From positions 1 through 64,000 of the forward strand of contig VRUD01000004.1 of the NCBI GenBank assembly GCA_019456305.1: 64,000 nucleotides of DNA, written 5' to 3'. How positions within the stretch are numbered: position 1 is the first letter of the stretch; each line of letters opens with the position of its first letter. Below, piece after piece: positions 39,240-48,477 of this stretch. The translations under genes and the position numbers were made by a program. The notes below the pieces were generated by a model that worked only from the letters and a program-made list of their open reading frames with translations, had not been told where the DNA came from and ran no database searches. The stretch is from Cytophagales bacterium (GTDB taxonomy: Bacteria; Bacteroidota; Bacteroidia; Cytophagales; VRUD01).

Positions 39240-40247
39240 ATGAAGAGAATCCTCATATCCATCTTAAAATACACTTTATCATTAGCCATTGCTATCTTGT
39301 TGCTCTGGTATGTCTTTAAAGACATAGATTGGTCCAAAATGCAGCAAGACTTACAAAATGCTGATTATAAATGGGTTTTGGCTTCGATTGTAATTTCATT
39401 GATAAGTCATCTCTTGCGTTCATTAAGATGGAACCTGATCCTGCAGCCGTTGGGGTATTCTCCTAAAGTCAGCAATACCTTTGTGGCTGTGATGGTTGGC
39501 TATTTGGCAAATTTTGTTTATCCCCGCCTGGGAGAAGTGACAAGATGCGGTATCTTACACAGAATTGAAAAAATACCTTTTAAAACTTCTATTGGTACAG
39601 TGATAGCAGAACGTGCATTTGATCTGATCACGCTTCTCTTTTTAATAGGAGTAACACTTTTGTTTGAGTTTGACCGCTTGAGTGGGTTATTTGCAGGTGT
39701 TTTTACTGAAATAATTAAGGGTATAGAAAGAAATTTGCAGCAATTTTATTTATTTATTATAATATTTATTCTTGCTGTTGTTATAGTAATTGTCCTTGCC
39801 ATTCTTTATAAAAAAAAGATCAGAAGAACATTAATATATGTAAAAGTTATGAGATTTTGGCAAGGGATCGTGGAAGGTTTTTTGAGCATTTTGAGACTAA
39901 AAAATAAATGGCGATTTTTATTATACACTTTTTTAATGTGGTTCTTATACTATCTGATGACCTATACTTTCTTTTTTGCATTAGAATCCACCAGCAGGTT
40001 AGGTCCATTGGCTTCTATAACAATTTTGGTAGTTGGAAGCATAGGTATGACCGCTCCTGTCCCGGGTGGTATTGGTGCATTTCATCTTTTTGTTGCTAAA
40101 GCACTAGAATTGTATGGTTTACCTTTTGATGACGGAAAAGCCTTTGCAACACTATATCATACATCGCAATTTATTACAGTAGCATTGACCGGAAGTGTTT
40201 GTTTTATTATTAGCATAATAATAGCAAAAAAACTAAAAAAGATATGA
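39240..40247 (+). CDS. LPG synthase TM-region / UPF0104 family membrane protein
   Basis: 335 aa from ATG 39240 (MKRILISILKYTLSLAIAIL); the ORF is open to 39162 but those codons look like leader. About 7-8 TM segments. Signature: RSLRWNLILQPLGY, VGYLANFVYPRLGEVTRCGIL, VIAERAFDLITLL, GSIGMTAPVPGGIGAFHLFVAKAL. Related to the membrane part of MprF and to YbhN/AglD2. Function in Bacteroidota is not known; a lipid flippase is suspected. Downstream is rfaE2. Confidence 0.88.
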   Translation: MKRILISILKYTLSLAIAILLLWYVFKDIDWSKMQQDLQNADYKWVLASIVISLISHLLRSLRWNLILQPLGYSPKVSNTFVAVMVGYLANFVYPRLGEVTRCGILHRIEKIPFKTSIGTVIAERAFDLITLLFLIGVTLLFEFDRLSGLFAGVFTEIIKGIERNLQQFYLFIIIFILAVVIVIVLAILYKKKIRRTLIYVKVMRFWQGIVEGFLSILRLKNKWRFLLYTFLMWFLYYLMTYTFFFALESTSRLGPLASITILVVGSIGMTAPVPGGIGAFHLFVAKALELYGLPFDDGKAFATLYHTSQFITVALTGSVCFIISIIIAKKLKKI

Positions 40248-40319
40248 AATGTGTGGTTGTCTCAAACCTCATATCTCATGTCTCAATACTCAAAATAAAT
40301 CCATGACGACCAATGTCCA

Positions 40320-40802
40320 ATGAACACTGCAGAAAAAATAATGAATACGAAACACTTAACCCTCAAACTAAAAGAGTGGAAAGCTAAAGGTTACAAAATT
40401 GTTTTCACCAATGGCTGTTTTGATATTCTTCATCTCGGACATATTGATTATTTGGAAAAAGTCCGTAAATTTGGGGATAAATTAGTAGTAGGATTAAATA
40501 CTGACGATTCAATAAAACAAATTAAAGGGCAAGACAGGCCTGTACAGGATGAAAAATCGAGGGCAAGGGTATTGGCTTCGCTTGAATTCATAGACGCAGT
40601 TGTATTATTTAATGAAGATACGCCTTACGAGCTCATCAAATTGCTGGCACCTGACGTTTTGGTAAAAGGGGATGATTATGCGGTTGATAAAATTGTGGGA
40701 CATGATATTATAAAAAAAAATGGCGGAGAAGTGAAAACAATTCCTTATATTGAGGGCTATTCAAGTTCCGGTATTATTGAAAAGATAAAATCGTTAAAAT
40801 AA
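40320..40802 (+). CDS. rfaE2: D-glycero-beta-D-manno-heptose 1-phosphate adenylyltransferase
   Basis: 160 aa, stand-alone cytidylyltransferase-like domain of HldE. Activates heptose-1-P with ATP for LPS core. FTNGCFDILHLGHIDYLEKV (HxGH), GLNTDDSIKQIKG, ARVLASLEFIDAVV and DVLVKGDDY are present. Start ATG 40320 (MNTAEKIMNTKHL); ATG 40341 is an alternative. No HldA kinase domain is fused. Precedes the Zn peptidase by 24 nt. Confidence 0.93.
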   Translation: MNTAEKIMNTKHLTLKLKEWKAKGYKIVFTNGCFDILHLGHIDYLEKVRKFGDKLVVGLNTDDSIKQIKGQDRPVQDEKSRARVLASLEFIDAVVLFNEDTPYELIKLLAPDVLVKGDDYAVDKIVGHDIIKKNGGEVKTIPYIEGYSSSGIIEKIKSLK

Positions 40803-40826
40803 TTAATCAATAAATCAACAATAATT

Positions 40827-41525
40827 ATGATAGGAGTATACATTATTGGCGGAATTATGTTTGTTATCAGCCTGGTTATAAGTAAAAGGCTGAAGAATAA
40901 ATTTAAAAAATATTCACAGATTGGTTTAAGATCTGATCTCAGCGGAAAGGAAATTGCTGAGAAAATGTTGCTTGACCATGGGATATTTGATGTTAAAGTA
41001 CTTTCTGTGCAAGGCCGGCTTACTGACCACTATAACCCGGTTAAGAAAACTGTGAATTTGAGTCCTGAGGTTTATCAAGGCAGGAATGCTGCTGCTGCTG
41101 CAGTGGCTTCTCATGAATGCGGGCACGCGGTTCAGCACGCTTCAGCTTATTCGTTTTTACAATTGCGTACGGCTTTGGTCCCTATTCAAAATATTAGCGG
41201 AAAAATTATGAATATTATAGTAATGGTAAGTATTTTTGGCGGAGCATTTTTATTTGAAGCTTTCCCATATGATAATATTTTATTGCTTATTATTGCATGT
41301 TACAGCATTATGACCTTATTTACTTTTGTAACTTTACCAGTTGAGTTTGATGCAAGCCGAAGAGCATTGACCTGGATCAACCGGCAAGGTATAGTAACCA
41401 GCCAGGAACATGCTATGGCAAAAGATGCTTTATGGTGGGCCGCAATGACCTATGTGATTGTAGCGATTGGCTCACTGGTTACGTTGCTGTATTTTATTGC
41501 AATGTTTATGGGAAGAAGAGACTAG
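40827..41525 (+). CDS. YugP-type membrane zinc metallopeptidase
   Basis: 232 aa. PF04298 family. Zinc site SHECGHAVQHASAYSFLQLR at about 91, preceded by LSPEVYQGRNAAAAAVAS. N-terminal TM (GVYIIGGIMFVISLVISKRL) and three more hydrophobic segments (IMNIIVMVSIFGGAFLFEAF, NILLLIIACYSIMTLFTFVT, and MTYVIVAIGSLVTLLYFIAM). Third ligand is probably in LPVEFDASRRA. Substrate unknown. Likely co-transcribed with rfaE2. Confidence 0.92.
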   Translation: MIGVYIIGGIMFVISLVISKRLKNKFKKYSQIGLRSDLSGKEIAEKMLLDHGIFDVKVLSVQGRLTDHYNPVKKTVNLSPEVYQGRNAAAAAVASHECGHAVQHASAYSFLQLRTALVPIQNISGKIMNIIVMVSIFGGAFLFEAFPYDNILLLIIACYSIMTLFTFVTLPVEFDASRRALTWINRQGIVTSQEHAMAKDALWWAAMTYVIVAIGSLVTLLYFIAMFMGRRD

Positions 41526-41817
41526 TGTAGCAACAATTTAATTACGCAATATTGTAATCATAAAATATATTATTTCATTGTTCAATTGTTAAGATGGTTA
41601 TATGGCTTTATGGCAACTAAATTGCCAGCAATTAAGCAGCGAGTTTAAACCTATTAGATTAGAGACGCCCAAATTGGGCGTCTCTAATCTAATCACAAAC
41701 CATTTAACCATATAGCCATATAACCATTTGTTGATTAATAACGAAAGAATCTATTTATTACGAATTCATAATTCGGGAAATTCGTAATTCGTAGGGCTAA
41801 TATTCGTAATTCGTAAA
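41526..41817. repeat. nested repeat block
   Basis: Three layers. Outer: TATATGGCTTTATGG-type words near 41590-41615 and inverse CATATAGCCATATAACCAT near 41708-41727. Inner: a perfect 20-bp stem with a 1-nt loop, left arm 41653-41672 (ATTAGATTAGAGACGCCCAA), right arm 41674-41693. Then ATTCGTA heptamers at about 41760-41815 reaching the next ATG. No gene. Confidence 0.85.
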
Positions 41818-42957
41818 ATGGATTTTCAATTTACCGAAGAACAATTGTCAGTGCAGGAAGCCGCAAGAGATTTTGCACAAAATGAACTCTTGCCAGGCGT
41901 TATTGAAAGAGATGAGCGCCAAAAATTTCCCACAGATCAGGTGAAAAAAATGGGAGAGCTTGGTTTCCTGGGAATGATGGTAAGTACAAAATACAATGGT
42001 GGTGGTATGGATAATATTTCCTATGTGTTGGCAATGGAAGAGATATCTAAAATTGACGCATCGGCTTCTGTGATCATGTCTGTCAACAACTCTCTTGTAT
42101 GCTGGGGATTAGAAAAATATGGTACCGAACAACAAAAACAAAAATATCTGACTCGCCTGTCAACAGGAGAAATAATAGGAGCCTTTTGTTTGTCTGAACC
42201 TGAAGCCGGTTCTGACGCTACTTCACAAAGAACCACTGCTGAAGATAAGGGCAATCATTATTTGCTCAATGGTACTAAAAACTGGATATCAAATGGAGGT
42301 ACCGCTTCTGCATATCTTGTAATGGCACAAACCCATCCTGAAAAAGGTTACAAAGGTATTAATACTTTAATTATTGAAAAAGATACACCTGGATTTAAGA
42401 TTGGTCCTAAAGAAAATAAGCTGGGCATCCGGGGTTCCGACACGCATTCCATTATGTTTACTGATGTAAAAGTTCCCAAAGAAAACAGGATTGGAGAAGA
42501 TGGATTCGGGTTTAAATTTGCCATGAATACCTTGAATGGCGGCAGGATAGGGATTGCAGCACAGGCAGTAGGGATTGCATCCGGAGCTTATGAATTGGCG
42601 CTAAAATACTCAAAGGAAAGAAAGACCTTTGGAAAACCAATATGCGAGCATCAGGCAATTCAGTTTAAACTTGCTGATATGGCTACAAATATTGATGCCG
42701 CAAGATTGTTGTGTCTGCAAGCTGCCTGGTTAAAAGATCAGGAACTAAATTACAGTTATGCAAGCGCTATGGCAAAAGTATATGCCTCTAAAGTCGCAAT
42801 GGAAACTGCCAGCGAGGCTATACAAATACACGGAGGATATGGATATGTGAAAGAATATCACGTAGAAAGATTTTTAAGAGATGCTAAAGTCACCCAAATA
42901 TATGAAGGTACATCAGAAATACAGAAAATTGTTATTTCAAGGGAAATACTGAAATAA
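41818..42957 (+). CDS. short-chain acyl-CoA dehydrogenase (butyryl-CoA dehydrogenase-like)
   Basis: 379 aa. FAD enzyme oxidising acyl-CoA. DFQFTEEQLSVQEAARDFAQ, LGFLGMMVSTKYNGGG, AFCLSEPEAGSD (flavin/substrate), GTKNWISNGG, KLGIRGSDTH, and IHGGYGYVKEYHVERFLRD then QIYEGTSEIQKIVISRE, which carries the catalytic Glu. Full length. Monocistronic; its ATG follows an ATTCGTA heptamer array. Confidence 0.95.
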   Translation: MDFQFTEEQLSVQEAARDFAQNELLPGVIERDERQKFPTDQVKKMGELGFLGMMVSTKYNGGGMDNISYVLAMEEISKIDASASVIMSVNNSLVCWGLEKYGTEQQKQKYLTRLSTGEIIGAFCLSEPEAGSDATSQRTTAEDKGNHYLLNGTKNWISNGGTASAYLVMAQTHPEKGYKGINTLIIEKDTPGFKIGPKENKLGIRGSDTHSIMFTDVKVPKENRIGEDGFGFKFAMNTLNGGRIGIAAQAVGIASGAYELALKYSKERKTFGKPICEHQAIQFKLADMATNIDAARLLCLQAAWLKDQELNYSYASAMAKVYASKVAMETASEAIQIHGGYGYVKEYHVERFLRDAKVTQIYEGTSEIQKIVISREILK

Positions 42958-43061
42958 AAGGTTCTGTTTTATAATATTGTGGAATATCTGATAATTACGA
43001 TAAATAAGTGTGCAATAACATGCATTATCTATAACCATAAACTAATAAACCAATAACTAAA

Positions 43062-43985
43062 GTGGTTGATTATAACAAAATAATAGAATCATTGAGTATA
43101 CGGTTCGATCATTCGAACAATATAGCATTAAAAAGTTCTTTAACAATTGACGATTTTTTTGATGTCGCTAATACGATTATTCTAAACCATAAAGGTCCTA
43201 TTTATTTCGGTGAAAAGCATGAAAAAATTGGCGAAGGTGATATGCTTTTCATTCCCGGAGGAAGAAAAATACCAATCACTTTTGGGGAGAATAGCCCTAT
43301 GAGGATATCCCAGGATGATTATATCATTAAAAAAGAAAGATTTTTAACTGTAAATAAAAATAAAGATTTGATTGGTTCCCAGCCAGATAGTTATAGTTGC
43401 GTCAGTTTTGAAGCAAAGGTTTTTAATTCGGTAAACTTCTTCGCATCATTGGATATACCTGCATTTATTATATCCAAACACGATAAGCTTGCAGAATCGA
43501 TCGTAGTGGTTGCAAAAGAAACTTTGGAAAATCTACCCGGTAAAGAAAGAGTAATAAAAATTTATACAGAACACATTGTTGTAGAAATTATCAGATACAT
43601 ACTAAAAAATAATTTATTCATAGAAGAGTTAACAACTAATAGTACCTACTTTAATGACCCGAGATTAATTAATATGTTTGCTTACATCAAAGAGAATCTG
43701 GGAAACGATCTTTCAAATAAAAAGTTAGCCAAAATAGCCGGAGTATCCGAAGACTATGTAGGTCAATATTTTAAATTGCTCACAGGTATTAACCCACAGG
43801 ATTATATTGAATACCAGAGAATGGAATATGCCATTGATCTGCTTCGTTCAACCAAAAAAAGTATCAGGGAAATCGGAGAGCAAATTGGCTTTAGAGATAC
43901 TGCATATTTTTGCAGAAGATTTAAGATGATGTTTGGAATCCCTGCAGGTAAAATGAGAAAAAGGGAATTACTCATGAACATTTAG
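43062..43985 (+). CDS. AraC family transcriptional regulator
   Basis: 307 aa with a GTG start (MVDYNKIIESLSIRF). N-terminal ligand-type domain (FDHSNNIALKSS, GDMLFIPGGRKIPITFGE, cupin-like), then AraC HTH about 205-303: PRLINMFAYIKENLGNDLSNKKLAKIAGVSEDYVGQYFK and EIGEQIGFRDTAYFCRRFKMMFGIPAGKMRK, with both helix-turn-helix parts intact. Target unknown; near the acyl-CoA dehydrogenase it could regulate. TAG stop overlaps a heptamer AGCGCAT (43984-43990). Confidence 0.93.
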   Translation: MVDYNKIIESLSIRFDHSNNIALKSSLTIDDFFDVANTIILNHKGPIYFGEKHEKIGEGDMLFIPGGRKIPITFGENSPMRISQDDYIIKKERFLTVNKNKDLIGSQPDSYSCVSFEAKVFNSVNFFASLDIPAFIISKHDKLAESIVVVAKETLENLPGKERVIKIYTEHIVVEIIRYILKNNLFIEELTTNSTYFNDPRLINMFAYIKENLGNDLSNKKLAKIAGVSEDYVGQYFKLLTGINPQDYIEYQRMEYAIDLLRSTKKSIREIGEQIGFRDTAYFCRRFKMMFGIPAGKMRKRELLMNI

Positions 43986-44020
43986 CGCATGGTGCATTGA
44001 ACAGAGCGCATGCGTATTTG
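43984..44020. repeat. AGCGCAT heptamer array
   Basis: AGCGCAT, GGTGCAT, TGAACAG, AGCGCAT, GCGTATT: about five heptamers starting in the stop codon of the AraC gene. Further on, TAACATCCAACATCCAG (about 44069-44086) resembles the PP2C start array. Confidence 0.7.
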
Positions 44021-44088
44021 CAACTTAAAGGTATTTTAATTGACCAATCGCAAAACGCTAGTAGATAGCTAACATCCAACATCCAGTA

Positions 44089-44718
44089 TCAAGCTATTAA
44101 TCCAACATCCCCTAATCCCTCTCTGATAACCGCCAATTCACTATTTGTACAATCAACGATCGTTGAAGCTACGTTATTACCATAGCCACCGTCAATTATG
44201 ATATCTACCAGATTTTTATATTCTTCATAGATTAATTTAGGATCAGTAGGGTATTCTATAATTTTATCATCATCTCTTAATGAAGTAGTAATGATGGGAT
44301 TTCCAAGTTCATGAACAATATTTCTTGGGATATTGTTATCCGGCACCCTGATCCCAACGGTTTTTTTCCTGGTCTTCAGTATTTTGGGGACATTATTGTT
44401 TGCTTGCAGAATAAACGTAAATGGTCCTGGTAAAGCTTTTTTCATCGCTTTAAAAACAGGGGTATGAATATTTTTTGCATATTCTGCAATATTGGACAGA
44501 TCGTAACATATAAATGAGAGGTTTATCTTTTCAGGCTTTACTACTTTTATCCTGCATACTTTTTCAACCGCTCTTTGATTAAAAATATCGCAACCTAATC
44601 CATATACAGTGTCAGTGGGATATATGATCAAACCGCCTTTTCTGATGCAATCCACTACTTTGAGGATCTTTTTTTGCTGAGGATTATCCGGGTTGATCTT
44701 GATGAACTCTGCTTGCAT
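44089..44718 (-). CDS. L-threonylcarbamoyladenylate synthase (Sua5/YrdC/YciO)
   Basis: 209 aa. YrdC-like. [40 protein letters not shown] (lacks part of the KRP-x-P loop of TsaC, so closer to YciO-like), [50 protein letters not shown]. Makes threonylcarbamoyl-AMP for tRNA t6A, or a related RNA-binding role. A DUF4160/DUF2442 pair lies upstream on the same strand. Confidence 0.85.
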   Translation of the reverse strand: MQAEFIKINPDNPQQKKILKVVDCIRKGGLIIYPTDTVYGLGCDIFNQRAVEKVCRIKVVKPEKINLSFICYDLSNIAEYAKNIHTPVFKAMKKALPGPFTFILQANNNVPKILKTRKKTVGIRVPDNNIPRNIVHELGNPIITTSLRDDDKIIEYPTDPKLIYEEYKNLVDIIIDGGYGNNVASTIVDCTNSELAVIREGLGDVGLIA

Positions 44719-44733
44719 GTGTTGTCAGGTTTT

Positions 44734-44994
44734 CTATATTAAAGGTTCGATTTTTACCCAACGCTGCCCTTTTTGGATTTTGTCCCAGTTTTTCAACAAT
44801 TCTTTTTTATGACTACCTGCCCATTCCATTACTAATCCCAGGGCTTTAGGAGGAAGATGTCCATACATTATTCTTAGATCCTTTATGCTAATTTGTGCTT
44901 CATATTCATTATACTTAGCATGAAAGTGAGGAGGATTATGTTCTCTAAAGTACATGTAGATCACTATCCCATAAAAGCGACTAATCGAAGGCAT
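44734..44994 (-). CDS. DUF4160 domain protein
   Basis: 86 aa from ATG 44994 (MPSISRFYGIVIYMYFREHN); open to 45030. The signature PSISRFYGIVIYMYFREHNPPHFHAKY is a textbook DUF4160 start, then AQISIKDLRIMYGHLPPKAL and KKELLKNWDKIQKG. Overlaps the upstream DUF2442 gene by 14 nt. Here DUF2442 is first; at 24633 DUF4160 is first. Confidence 0.88.
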   Translation of the reverse strand: MPSISRFYGIVIYMYFREHNPPHFHAKYNEYEAQISIKDLRIMYGHLPPKALGLVMEWAGSHKKELLKNWDKIQKGQRWVKIEPLI

Positions 44995-45265
44995 AACCTT
45001 TTTCGCTTTTGAACTCTGCTTCCGGATCAATGTTATTTATATCATAATATACACTATGCGGGCAAATCTCAATTTCTTCATTCCAGGCTATAGCTCCGGT
45101 ATCTTTGTTAATATAAACTTTTTCAAAGTTTTTATTAATATCCCAAAATTTAAATACAGGTTTACCTGAAAGATCAAACAGATCAATTTCACCCGCAGAG
45201 CCATCCTCATATCTAACCCAAATTTTATATTTTTTTAATGCTTTAACTTCAATTGGTTTATACAT
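44981..45265 (-). CDS. DUF2442 domain protein
   Basis: 94 aa. VKALKKYKIWVRYEDGSAGEIDLFDLSGKPVFKFW and GAIAWNEEIEICPHSVYYDI are typical DUF2442 motifs. Paired with DUF4160 by overlap. Predicted regulator/antitoxin-like; function not established. Confidence 0.87.
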   Translation of the reverse strand: MYKPIEVKALKKYKIWVRYEDGSAGEIDLFDLSGKPVFKFWDINKNFEKVYINKDTGAIAWNEEIEICPHSVYYDINNIDPEAEFKSEKGYAFD

Positions 45266-45367
45266 TTGATATAATTAATTTAATGTTAACAACAAACATA
45301 CAAATTATCTAACAAAAATAATAATCTTCACAAAACCACTTACTTGTCTACAACTGTAGTCTAATCC

Positions 45368-48334
45368 CTATCTTACAACAGATACCCGCTTCGTGAATTG
45401 ATCTCTGTCATTATATATATTCAATAAATACAACCCGCTTTGGAGACCGCTTATATCAATTACTGCATCGCTGGTAATGATCTTTGATACCTTTAATTGT
45501 CCGGTTACATTGTAGATGTTTAGCGTATAAGGCGAAAATTCGCTATTTGGAAAAGTGATATGTATCAGATCGTTGGCCGGATTTGGATAAATTCTGATGC
45601 TGTTAGCTGCATCAAACAATTCGTTTACTCCAATAGTAAAACAACTATCTACGCCAATCTTTTGGACAGCAGAATTTGGACAACCAGTAACCGAATCCAC
45701 ATAAGTATAGGAAATAGAGTGTGAGTCCACTCCTGCTATTGCCGGGTAGAAATAATTAGCAATTACACCTGTACCTGAGTATGTCCCGCCTGCCGGACTT
45801 CCACCTGTTAATGCAAATGGTGGAGTAGTATCACAAACATTTGTAAATGGAGCTAAAGTAACCGATGGCAAGGGATTTTCGGTAACAGTTACAATTGCTG
45901 ATGTATCTCCACACCCAAAGGTATTCCAAACTACCACCTGATAATTTCCACCTATAAATGCATTATAAGTCCGGCCAGTTGCACCCGTTGAAGCACCATT
46001 TAATAACCAATCATAACTACTAATACCTGCACTATCCGATACTAATACCACACTGTCACCGGTACCGGTACAGAAAGCTGTTGGTCCACTTACTGTGATA
46101 TTAGCTACAGGTATGGAATTAACTGTTATGTAACCCGCCAGAGTAATTGCGCTATCTACAGAACACCCAAATGCAGTTAACGTAACATCAAAAGTCCCAA
46201 CAGAATCATAAGTTACTACCGGATTTTGAACTGTGGTATCTGCTGTAGTTCCACCAGGTAAATTCCAGCTATACCCTATCGCATTTGTAGAAGTGTTGGT
46301 GAAAGTTACTGTTACACTATCACATCCGCTTGTAGTATCGGCTGTAAAGTCAGGAAGGGGTGCAGCAGTACTTAATTGTACTGAAACTGTTGCAGTGTCT
46401 GCACAACCAATAGAATCAGTTCCTACTACTGTGTAAAGTATATTTGTACTTGGATTAGCATACACAACAGCACCTGTAGTATCGCTTAAGCTGTCTGAAG
46501 GTGACCATGTATAGGTTAAAGCTCCACTTGCTGTTAGCATTACCGAATCTCCGGTGCCACATACTGTTCCTGGTGAAGGAGTTACAGAAACAGTGGGAAT
46601 GCTCACTACTACCGTTGCCATTGTATCATTGATACAACCGTAGATATCTGTGCCGGTGACCGTATATGTTGTCGTTGTTGTCGGGAATGCTTTTACAGTA
46701 TCAGCGGTTGAATCATCTATGCTAATAGACGGTGACCAACTATAAGTATATGGCCCACCAACTGCCATCATAGTTGCAGAGTCTCCCAGGCATATAGCGA
46801 AACTGTCCATGGGACCAGGAGGAATTATAGGGATTATACAAACAAAGGGTAAAGGAATTGCCAATATTGTAACCGTATCCTTATCACTACAGCCTAGTGT
46901 ATCTGTTACAGTAACAACATAATCGGTTGTAGTTAAAGGGCATGTTATAGGATTTGCTATTGTGCTATCACTTAAACCGGCTCCAGGACTCCAACCGTAA
47001 GCAGCTCCACCACTTGCCAGTAATTGTGAACAATCTCCTGAGCAAACAGTATCATCCACGCCTGCATTGGCGGTTGGAAGTGGAAGTACCAGTACCACTA
47101 CTGTCACCGTATCTACATTACCACAGCCTGTAACAATATCTGTCGCAGTTACAATATAATTAGTTGTAGCTGATGGACTTGCAATAGGGTTGGCAATACT
47201 TGTGTCGTTTAGTGTTGAGTCGGCATTCCAGATAAAATTGTAGTTGCCGGTACCACCAGCAGCTAAAGCATTTAAAGTTGTGGATTGACCAGCACATAAT
47301 GTATCATTGAGTCCTGCACTTACTAAAAAGTTTGTACAGATAATAGCACCACAAGAGTCATTGGTATGAGCGCCAATATGTGAACTATCATTTATAGGAT
47401 AAACAATCCATTCTGTAGCCCCTATTGACCAGTCTGTCTGTCCTCGATTGATGGTAGAATCTCTTACAAGTGTGTTATTCTGCGTGGAGCCAGCGCCTAC
47501 CGGCCATATTGAATCCTGTCCGATTACGCCAATAATATCCTGGGCAGCTGTGAGGTAATAAAGAGCAACCGCATCATTTCCATTGAAATTTGTAACACCA
47601 CCGGAAATAATATCGGCTTTATTGATTAAATTTGAGTTAGTGGCACTGCTATGAGTAATAACATAAACATCACCGGGAGGTAATAACCCCGACAAATTAA
47701 GTGTGCTGTTCGGTGTAGTGGCTCCGTTGTTATAAAGTTCCACTGAATAATTACTAAGATCAATTGTTGTCGTAGAGGGATTATATATCTCTAAAGCTTT
47801 ATTGAAAGAAGAACCTTCATAATATTCCGAAAAAAATAAATTTAAACAATTTCCTGCCCAAAAAGCAACTCCAACATCCGTTGCCGATCCATCTCCAATA
47901 TAATAAAATGGCCCCACACCAGGAAGAAAATCTCCGGTTGACCAAATTCCCTTAGCTACAGCTACTAATTCTCTGCCATTAGGAGAGCTCCCCCATTCAA
48001 CAAAATCTACCATTGCAGTAGAACTGCCAAATACACCTGTGGGCAAATAAAAACTTAAATCAGAAAGAGTGCTCAAGGGTTTTCCTGTAAGGGATACCGT
48101 GCTATCAGGAGCTAAGTTAAGTGAGCCATTTAATATCGCCATAGCGCTTAAGGTTGCTGGAATGTAACTAAAATTAGCACAAAATCTGTAACTGGAAATA
48201 TCTACAGTGGTGCCGCCAAAGTTTTTTATTTTTATAATATCGGCAACAGGATCTACATATATAAGCCTGACGCCTTGCCCATTTACTTCAAATAGCGCTA
48301 TTATAAAAAGTAAAACGGGGATGATTTTTTTCAT
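45368..48334 (-). CDS. secreted lamin-tail / Ig-like repeat protein with T9SS sorting domain
   Basis: 988 aa from ATG 48334 (MKKIIPVLLFIIALFEVNGQ signal peptide); the longer ORF to 48457 is spurious because a promoter lies at 48379-48408. An N-terminal LTD-like segment (GVRLIYVDPVADIIKIKNFGG) and an LTD near 170-265 (LFFSEYYEGSSFNKALEIYN, PGDVYVITHSSA). Then many Ig/PKD-like repeats with C-x-G-x-S...W-x-P...A-x-PxxTTxYxVTxTD. A PKD-like segment (VTFTNTSTNAIGYSW) follows, and the end IYPNPANDLIH...LQSGLYLLNIY is a T9SS type A sorting domain. Cell-surface or secreted; no catalytic domain. Confidence 0.9.
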   Translation of the reverse strand: MKKIIPVLLFIIALFEVNGQGVRLIYVDPVADIIKIKNFGGTTVDISSYRFCANFSYIPATLSAMAILNGSLNLAPDSTVSLTGKPLSTLSDLSFYLPTGVFGSSTAMVDFVEWGSSPNGRELVAVAKGIWSTGDFLPGVGPFYYIGDGSATDVGVAFWAGNCLNLFFSEYYEGSSFNKALEIYNPSTTTIDLSNYSVELYNNGATTPNSTLNLSGLLPPGDVYVITHSSATNSNLINKADIISGGVTNFNGNDAVALYYLTAAQDIIGVIGQDSIWPVGAGSTQNNTLVRDSTINRGQTDWSIGATEWIVYPINDSSHIGAHTNDSCGAIICTNFLVSAGLNDTLCAGQSTTLNALAAGGTGNYNFIWNADSTLNDTSIANPIASPSATTNYIVTATDIVTGCGNVDTVTVVVLVLPLPTANAGVDDTVCSGDCSQLLASGGAAYGWSPGAGLSDSTIANPITCPLTTTDYVVTVTDTLGCSDKDTVTILAIPLPFVCIIPIIPPGPMDSFAICLGDSATMMAVGGPYTYSWSPSISIDDSTADTVKAFPTTTTTYTVTGTDIYGCINDTMATVVVSIPTVSVTPSPGTVCGTGDSVMLTASGALTYTWSPSDSLSDTTGAVVYANPSTNILYTVVGTDSIGCADTATVSVQLSTAAPLPDFTADTTSGCDSVTVTFTNTSTNAIGYSWNLPGGTTADTTVQNPVVTYDSVGTFDVTLTAFGCSVDSAITLAGYITVNSIPVANITVSGPTAFCTGTGDSVVLVSDSAGISSYDWLLNGASTGATGRTYNAFIGGNYQVVVWNTFGCGDTSAIVTVTENPLPSVTLAPFTNVCDTTPPFALTGGSPAGGTYSGTGVIANYFYPAIAGVDSHSISYTYVDSVTGCPNSAVQKIGVDSCFTIGVNELFDAANSIRIYPNPANDLIHITFPNSEFSPYTLNIYNVTGQLKVSKIITSDAVIDISGLQSGLYLLNIYNDRDQFTKRVSVVR

Positions 48335-48378
48335 TTTGTGTATCATGATTACGATTTTTAGGGTTTTAAATCGGGTTG

Positions 48379-48408
48379 CAAAGCTAATTATTAAAATTAA
48401 AAATGCAA
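48379..48408 (-). promoter_or_regulatory. Bacteroidota-type promoter for the lamin-tail protein
   Basis: Minus strand: TTG (48408-48406), 19-nt spacer, TAGCTTTG (48386-48379). Exact consensus. It sets the start of the gene at 48334, with a leader of about 40 nt. Confidence 0.72.
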
Positions 48409-48477
48409 AAAATTGAGAAAAAATAACATAAATGCTTGCATGAATATATGCCTGCATGACTCATGCATCCATGCATT

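Noticed and set aside
48335-48457. Upstream extension of the lamin-tail protein ORF
   Set aside because: It contains an exact promoter match (48379-48408), and a signal peptide starts at the internal ATG 48334.
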